Shown here in pieces: positions 39,003 to 42,940 of a DNA stretch of 42,940 bases. Under the pieces are notes generated by a model. It was not told where the DNA came from. It saw only the letters and a program-made list of their open reading frames with translations, and ran no database searches. Source of the DNA: Lachnospiraceae bacterium (GTDB lineage Bacteria > Bacillota > Clostridia > Lachnospirales > Lachnospiraceae). The stretch spans positions 1 through 42,940 of the forward strand of contig JAEERY010000038.1 of NCBI GenBank assembly GCA_016286035.1, read 5' to 3'. Both the position numbers and the translations under genes were made by a program. Numbering within the stretch: the first letter of the stretch is position 1; each line of letters starts with the position of its first letter.

Positions 39003-41813
39003 CTACCCTATACTATAATACATCTCTATAATATCATCTCCGTATACGGTATATACCTCATGCGTTGAAGTGTCTTCATATATAAGCAATGCCCTGACAT
39101 ACCATTGCTCATCCTGAGCATTTGCTCTGGTCCATGTGTATCTGTATGCATTACCGGGCCATGAATTGCCTCGCACAATAACACCGGGAGTATCTAAAGT
39201 GATCCATCCGCGATTTTCAGTAGGATAATGCTCAGCATCCACTGCGATGATACCCGCTTTTATTATCCTGCAGCCTTCAGGAACGGTACTCATGGATACG
39301 GCAACCAGTCCATTGTTATCGCTATTGTTGTAGCTGTTAACTATCTGCGTTACCCCCCTTTTATGAACCTCTTCATCATCATCAACAAATTCTGCTATGA
39401 TCGACAGAGTCGGTCCACCTGGTTTACCCGATCCATTTCTCTCCTCGGCATAGAACTTGTATGTCGGATTATAGCTTAAAACAAGGCCTGTCCCATCTTC
39501 TACCCAGCGACTGAACTTCTCTCCTTCTCTTTTTCCTGCCTGAGCAACCATCAATTCTCCTGGGGCGGGTGAATAATCTTCTATTGTATTTCCATTGTCT
39601 ATCGTTATGTAAATATTCAACCAAGGATTCGTCTCATATACAGCCTTTATGACAACAGTCCTGTCAGCAGACGCAAGTCCTCTTTCAATCGCACTGTTAA
39701 GAGTATCCGTACTAGCTTTATACTGACCGTCTCCATTCAGATCCCAGCCCGTTGTCCTGAAGCTGTTTTTTGTGGGAAGGGTCGGCAGAGACATGGTTTC
39801 ATTAAGAGCAAGCTTGGCTGTCCCCATGATCTGTCCATATTCCGATTCAAATATAAGAGTTGCCTTATCTGTAGCACTGCTGTCAAATACAGCCTCTATG
39901 TTATCGTCAACAGATACTGTAAATGTATAACTCTTTGATCTTGAAAGAACCATACCGTAAGCATTCTTCCAGTACTTAAAACCGGGCGCATCGGTATATA
40001 CAGTTACCAACGAACCCACACCAAGATCAAAGCTTCTACTCGAGGTATATTTAATACCGTTCACAGTGTATGCTTTTGAACCGCAGTTCACTGCAACAGT
40101 CGCCAGCTGATCTGTCGGTCTGTAAACAGCGACCAGATCCAATTTTCCTGTTACCGTAAATGTATATTCTCTGTCCCATGTATACGGATCACCTGTATAG
40201 TAATAATATGGCACATAAGGATGCGCCGGATACCAGCCCACAAATGCCACACCTTCAACTTCAGGAGCGGTAAGTGTGATACTGCTGTTCTTTTCATATG
40301 AACCTGTCCCCATCATATCAACGGGTACATCTTTATTTCCGTCAAAGAATACCTTGTCCACAGTTACTGTGCATGTCTCAGGAGCAGCATAATCTGTAGC
40401 GGATATGGCAAGCTCTGTTTCGGAGTAATTGGACAAAGTATTATAATCATAATTAAAATCTACAGCATTTACAGCTGATCCGCAGACAAACCGGTAAACA
40501 TCAGAGGTTTTTGAATCTCCATCAGACGAAGTATATGTAACGCTCCCCTGTTTACTGGTATAGCCTTTTAAGAACAACCATGCCGGATTTCCTACAGAAC
40601 CGGTATCACAGTTGGTAACATCAACAAGATAGTACTTCCCGTCATCCATCTTAACGATGTTCCACATATGACCGCCGGCGCCTGTTGCCCCTATCATCCG
40701 ACCGGTCACAAGTATGCAGGAAATATCACCTGTAAATGTCGAACTGTCACAAAGATACTTGAACGCCTTCGCATATCCCTCACATACAACAGTTGTCTCG
40801 GGATCACCGTCAAACACATATATCAGTTGCCATGGATCACCAAACGCAACCTGATTGCTATGATCAGCCGCATAATGATTATAGTCAGTATATGCACATA
40901 TCCTTTCCTTGTATGCAAGAAGCTTCTGATAGTCAGAATATGATGTACATTCATTTACGATACTCTGAGCATTGCTGACAGCAGTATTTACCACGGAGAG
41001 ATCATTTCTTGTCTGATATATCCCGCTACCCTGATATGAAGCGCTGACAGGCATCCTAATAGTTACTGTTGTCGTATTGTTATAATATATGGCGTTATTT
41101 CTGTATGTGAATCCTAAGCTAAAAAAAATCTGTGTACTCGCAGTCTTATTAAACCAGTACATCTCATACGGAAAATCTGCAGTTAAGGCCTGCGTTATAG
41201 ATCCAAGTTCTATATCTCCCAATGTCTGATCATAAAACGCATCCCTATTCTCGTCCGTATTTGCTCCCGGATAGCATTCATCCGCCAGCCCAAGATCTTC
41301 CAGAGAGAGCACAAATTCCGTTGTATGCAGCTCACCGCTTGCGATCTGCTGTATCTTTGGAACAAGATAATTGTATATGTTTGCCTCTAAACCTGTAAGC
41401 TTGCTTCCCTGAGTACTTCTGCTCTTACGAAGACCTCTAATAACAGGCTGAGATAATCCATCATCGATACCGAAAGCTCTGTTGACATATGCTTCAAAGA
41501 GTTCATCGTTGTTCTCTTCACCGGTACCCGGTACTTCGATCGTGTATGTAATGAGCTCATCCTGATCATCTGCATCTGCATCTTTGTTCTCTTCCCGGGG
41601 AGTATTATTATCAGATACAGGCTCACTTTCAGGCTCATCGCTAATCTCTTCCACATCAGTAACAGCATCATCTATATCCTGATCAGTATCATTAGAGTTT
41701 TCTTCTACAACCAGATTGTCTAAGCCCGTGTTGATCTCGTTGGCATATATAGGCATATTTAACAGACTGACACATAAAATGATTGAAGATATAGTGTAAG
41801 TAATCTTTTTCAT
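39003..41813 (-). CDS. Secreted transglutaminase-like multidomain surface protein
   Basis: 936-residue exported protein. A signal peptide (1-25) precedes an acidic region (about 30-105). A transglutaminase-like cysteine protease domain lies at about 300-440 with CEGYAKAFKYLCD (Cys), GGHMWNIV (His) and YLVDVTNCD (Asp), the expected triad order. The C-terminal half has bacterial repeat modules (VAFVGWYPAHP, FKYWKNAYG, EKFSRWVEDG) of the InlB B-repeat type. No sortase signal or membrane anchor at the C-terminus, so it may be released or bound non-covalently. The ATG at 41813 has a GGAG site. Substrate unknown; likely cell-wall or surface cross-linking. Confidence 0.87.
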   Translation of the reverse strand: MKKITYTISSIILCVSLLNMPIYANEINTGLDNLVVEENSNDTDQDIDDAVTDVEEISDEPESEPVSDNNTPREENKDADADDQDELITYTIEVPGTGEENNDELFEAYVNRAFGIDDGLSQPVIRGLRKSRSTQGSKLTGLEANIYNYLVPKIQQIASGELHTTEFVLSLEDLGLADECYPGANTDENRDAFYDQTLGDIELGSITQALTADFPYEMYWFNKTASTQIFFSLGFTYRNNAIYYNNTTTVTIRMPVSASYQGSGIYQTRNDLSVVNTAVSNAQSIVNECTSYSDYQKLLAYKERICAYTDYNHYAADHSNQVAFGDPWQLIYVFDGDPETTVVCEGYAKAFKYLCDSSTFTGDISCILVTGRMIGATGAGGHMWNIVKMDDGKYYLVDVTNCDTGSVGNPAWLFLKGYTSKQGSVTYTSSDGDSKTSDVYRFVCGSAVNAVDFNYDYNTLSNYSETELAISATDYAAPETCTVTVDKVFFDGNKDVPVDMMGTGSYEKNSSITLTAPEVEGVAFVGWYPAHPYVPYYYYTGDPYTWDREYTFTVTGKLDLVAVYRPTDQLATVAVNCGSKAYTVNGIKYTSSRSFDLGVGSLVTVYTDAPGFKYWKNAYGMVLSRSKSYTFTVSVDDNIEAVFDSSATDKATLIFESEYGQIMGTAKLALNETMSLPTLPTKNSFRTTGWDLNGDGQYKASTDTLNSAIERGLASADRTVVIKAVYETNPWLNIYITIDNGNTIEDYSPAPGELMVAQAGKREGEKFSRWVEDGTGLVLSYNPTYKFYAEERNGSGKPGGPTLSIIAEFVDDDEEVHKRGVTQIVNSYNNSDNNGLVAVSMSTVPEGCRIIKAGIIAVDAEHYPTENRGWITLDTPGVIVRGNSWPGNAYRYTWTRANAQDEQWYVRALLIYEDTSTHEVYTVYGDDIIEMYYSIG

Positions 41814-41871
41814 CGCTATTCTCCGTTATTAAACAATTTTTCTACAGCATTACACAAAACATATATAACTA

Positions 41872-42940
41872 TTAGTCCTGACTACCTCCTTCAGAAACTG
41901 CTTCTACCATAGTAGCAACAATTGTATCTGAAGTAATAAATACATGTCCCTGGGTATCACTTATAATACATTTAATCATTTTACCATCTGATTCAGAATC
42001 AAAAGTAACATCGATAGAAGATCCTTTTCCAATTTCTGTCAAGTGTTCATCCCCATTTTCATCAACAGTGAAACTATACCATGAGCAAACCAAACCATTT
42101 ACTGCAGTCTCAATGTTCAGCATAACAGGTGTTCCCTCAACAAATATAAAATCCTGAGGTTGAGATAAAATCAGTCTTGATCCACTTATCAAAGTAACAC
42201 TTTCATCGATATTTTTAGGAAGTTTGTATACTGTCTCCCCAGTGTCCATCCTAATAAATGCACCATTTAATTCAACATCAATATTCACATTGATCGGGGT
42301 CTCAATACACTCAAAACAACAATTCTGAAACATACCTTCTGCATCAGTAACCGAACCCATATCAAAACCACTAAGGTCAAGTGATGACAATCCTCTACAA
42401 GCATTGAACATATATTTCATATTAGTAACTTTGCTTGTATTAAAACTACTAATGTCCAGTTCTGTCAGATTACTACAGCAGTCAAACATGTAACTCATGT
42501 CATTAACATTTGAAGTATTAAATGAACTACAGTCTATGCTCTGTATTTTTCCATCTTCACTAAACATTGAACTCATGTTGGTTGTAGCAGATGTATCAAG
42601 CTTGCTCAAATCTACACTTTCAAGATTTAAACAATCTGCAAACAGATTACTTAAATCTTTAACTTTTTTCAAATTAATCTCAGCAGATTTGATACTTCTA
42701 CAATTGACATCCATTTCGGGAATTTCACCCTCTCCGCTAATTGTGATTTTTCCGATATTTGCATCAAATTCCCAATTAACAGCAGAAACCAAAGTTGTTG
42801 TTATCTCGTTCGTTGTTACACTGTTTCCGTTCTTGTCCCTGATGAGACATCTTACTTTCAGTCCGTCATAACCGGGCTCAAAGTTCTTTCCCAGTGTCGC
42901 GTTCGTCGCATTGCTCCAGTTCGTCCAGTTCTGCTGGTTC
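41872..42940 (-). CDS. BspA-like surface protein with Ig-like modules (5' end outside window)
   Basis: Partial gene open to the window edge; 355 codons are visible. The first part read (about 50 residues) is an Ig-like repeat (QQNWTNWSNAT, FEPGYDGLKVRCLIRD). Then comes a DUF285/BspA-type repeat region with about 20-residue units (LNLESVDLSKLDTSATTNM, IDCSSFNTSNVNDMSYMF, LDISSFNTSKVTNMKYMF, LDLSGFDMGSV), followed by another Ig-like region (CSWYSFTVDENGDEHL). It ends EAVSEGGSQD without an anchor. Probably a large adhesin or binding protein. The part near the edge is more GC-rich than the LRR part, suggesting module exchange. Confidence 0.85.
   Translation of the reverse strand, partial: NQQNWTNWSNATNATLGKNFEPGYDGLKVRCLIRDKNGNSVTTNEITTTLVSAVNWEFDANIGKITISGEGEIPEMDVNCRSIKSAEINLKKVKDLSNLFADCLNLESVDLSKLDTSATTNMSSMFSEDGKIQSIDCSSFNTSNVNDMSYMFDCCSNLTELDISSFNTSKVTNMKYMFNACRGLSSLDLSGFDMGSVTDAEGMFQNCCFECIETPINVNIDVELNGAFIRMDTGETVYKLPKNIDESVTLISGSRLILSQPQDFIFVEGTPVMLNIETAVNGLVCSWYSFTVDENGDEHLTEIGKGSSIDVTFDSESDGKMIKCIISDTQGHVFITSDTIVATMVEAVSEGGSQD

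Overview
This window looks like a chromosomal segment of an anaerobic low-GC Firmicute, most likely Lachnospiraceae (Clostridia). That placement is inference from the gene content: a membrane sodium-pumping decarboxylase cluster, ScpAB, VanW-type and DUF2298 proteins, a superoxide reductase, and BspA-like and Ig-like surface proteins. No rRNA or tRNA gene was seen. Every gene I support lies on the minus strand, so transcription runs from the high to the low coordinates.

Right to left: (1) 42940-37990 is a cell-surface region with a partial leucine-rich/Ig-like adhesin, a secreted transglutaminase-like protein and a small LRR membrane protein, followed by a decayed GH114 gene. (2) 37394-33283 is an accessory island. 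It holds an HTH-GHKL-STAS-like regulator with repeated operator sites, the 3' scar of an IS66 element, and a toxin operon (RelE/HigB-like toxin, XRE-ImmA/IrrE antitoxin-peptidase, HEPN-like protein) whose promoter is flanked by two palindromes. (3) 32931-30135 has a radical SAM protein, an AT-rich AbiH/SIR2-like gene and a NUDIX hydrolase. (4) 30041-21797 is a surface-polysaccharide region: superoxide reductase, PseF-type cytidylyltransferase, a polymerase-glycosyltransferase fusion, a diguanylate cyclase, a GT2-phosphoglycosyltransferase fusion with an altered active site, and a nuclease-ATPase joined by overlapping genes.

(5) 21705-13050 is a tightly packed seven-gene envelope operon: membrane FKBP/trigger-factor-like foldase, VanW, zinc-ribbon membrane protein, divergent PAP2 protein, small multidrug-export family protein, DUF2298 protein, and a large membrane protein fused to an ApbE flavin transferase. 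(6) 12968-8651 has alaS with a consensus promoter, an autoregulated-looking XRE/RhuM-Fic pair, and rpsU. (7) 8600-4531 has a metallophosphoesterase, then the scpA-scpB-small ORF-diguanylate cyclase operon with a strong terminator. (8) 4385-1 is a biotin-dependent decarboxylase operon with two different carboxyltransferases sharing one biotin carrier and one sodium-pump subunit.

The most unusual material is the set of fused envelope enzymes (ApbE fusion, Wzy-GT4, GT2-phosphoglycosyltransferase), the coupling of c-di-GMP synthesis and a nuclease-ATPase to polysaccharide genes, and three candidate defence or toxin modules. Functions of these combinations are inference. Start codons were moved from the longest reading frame wherever a ribosome-binding site supported a later start.
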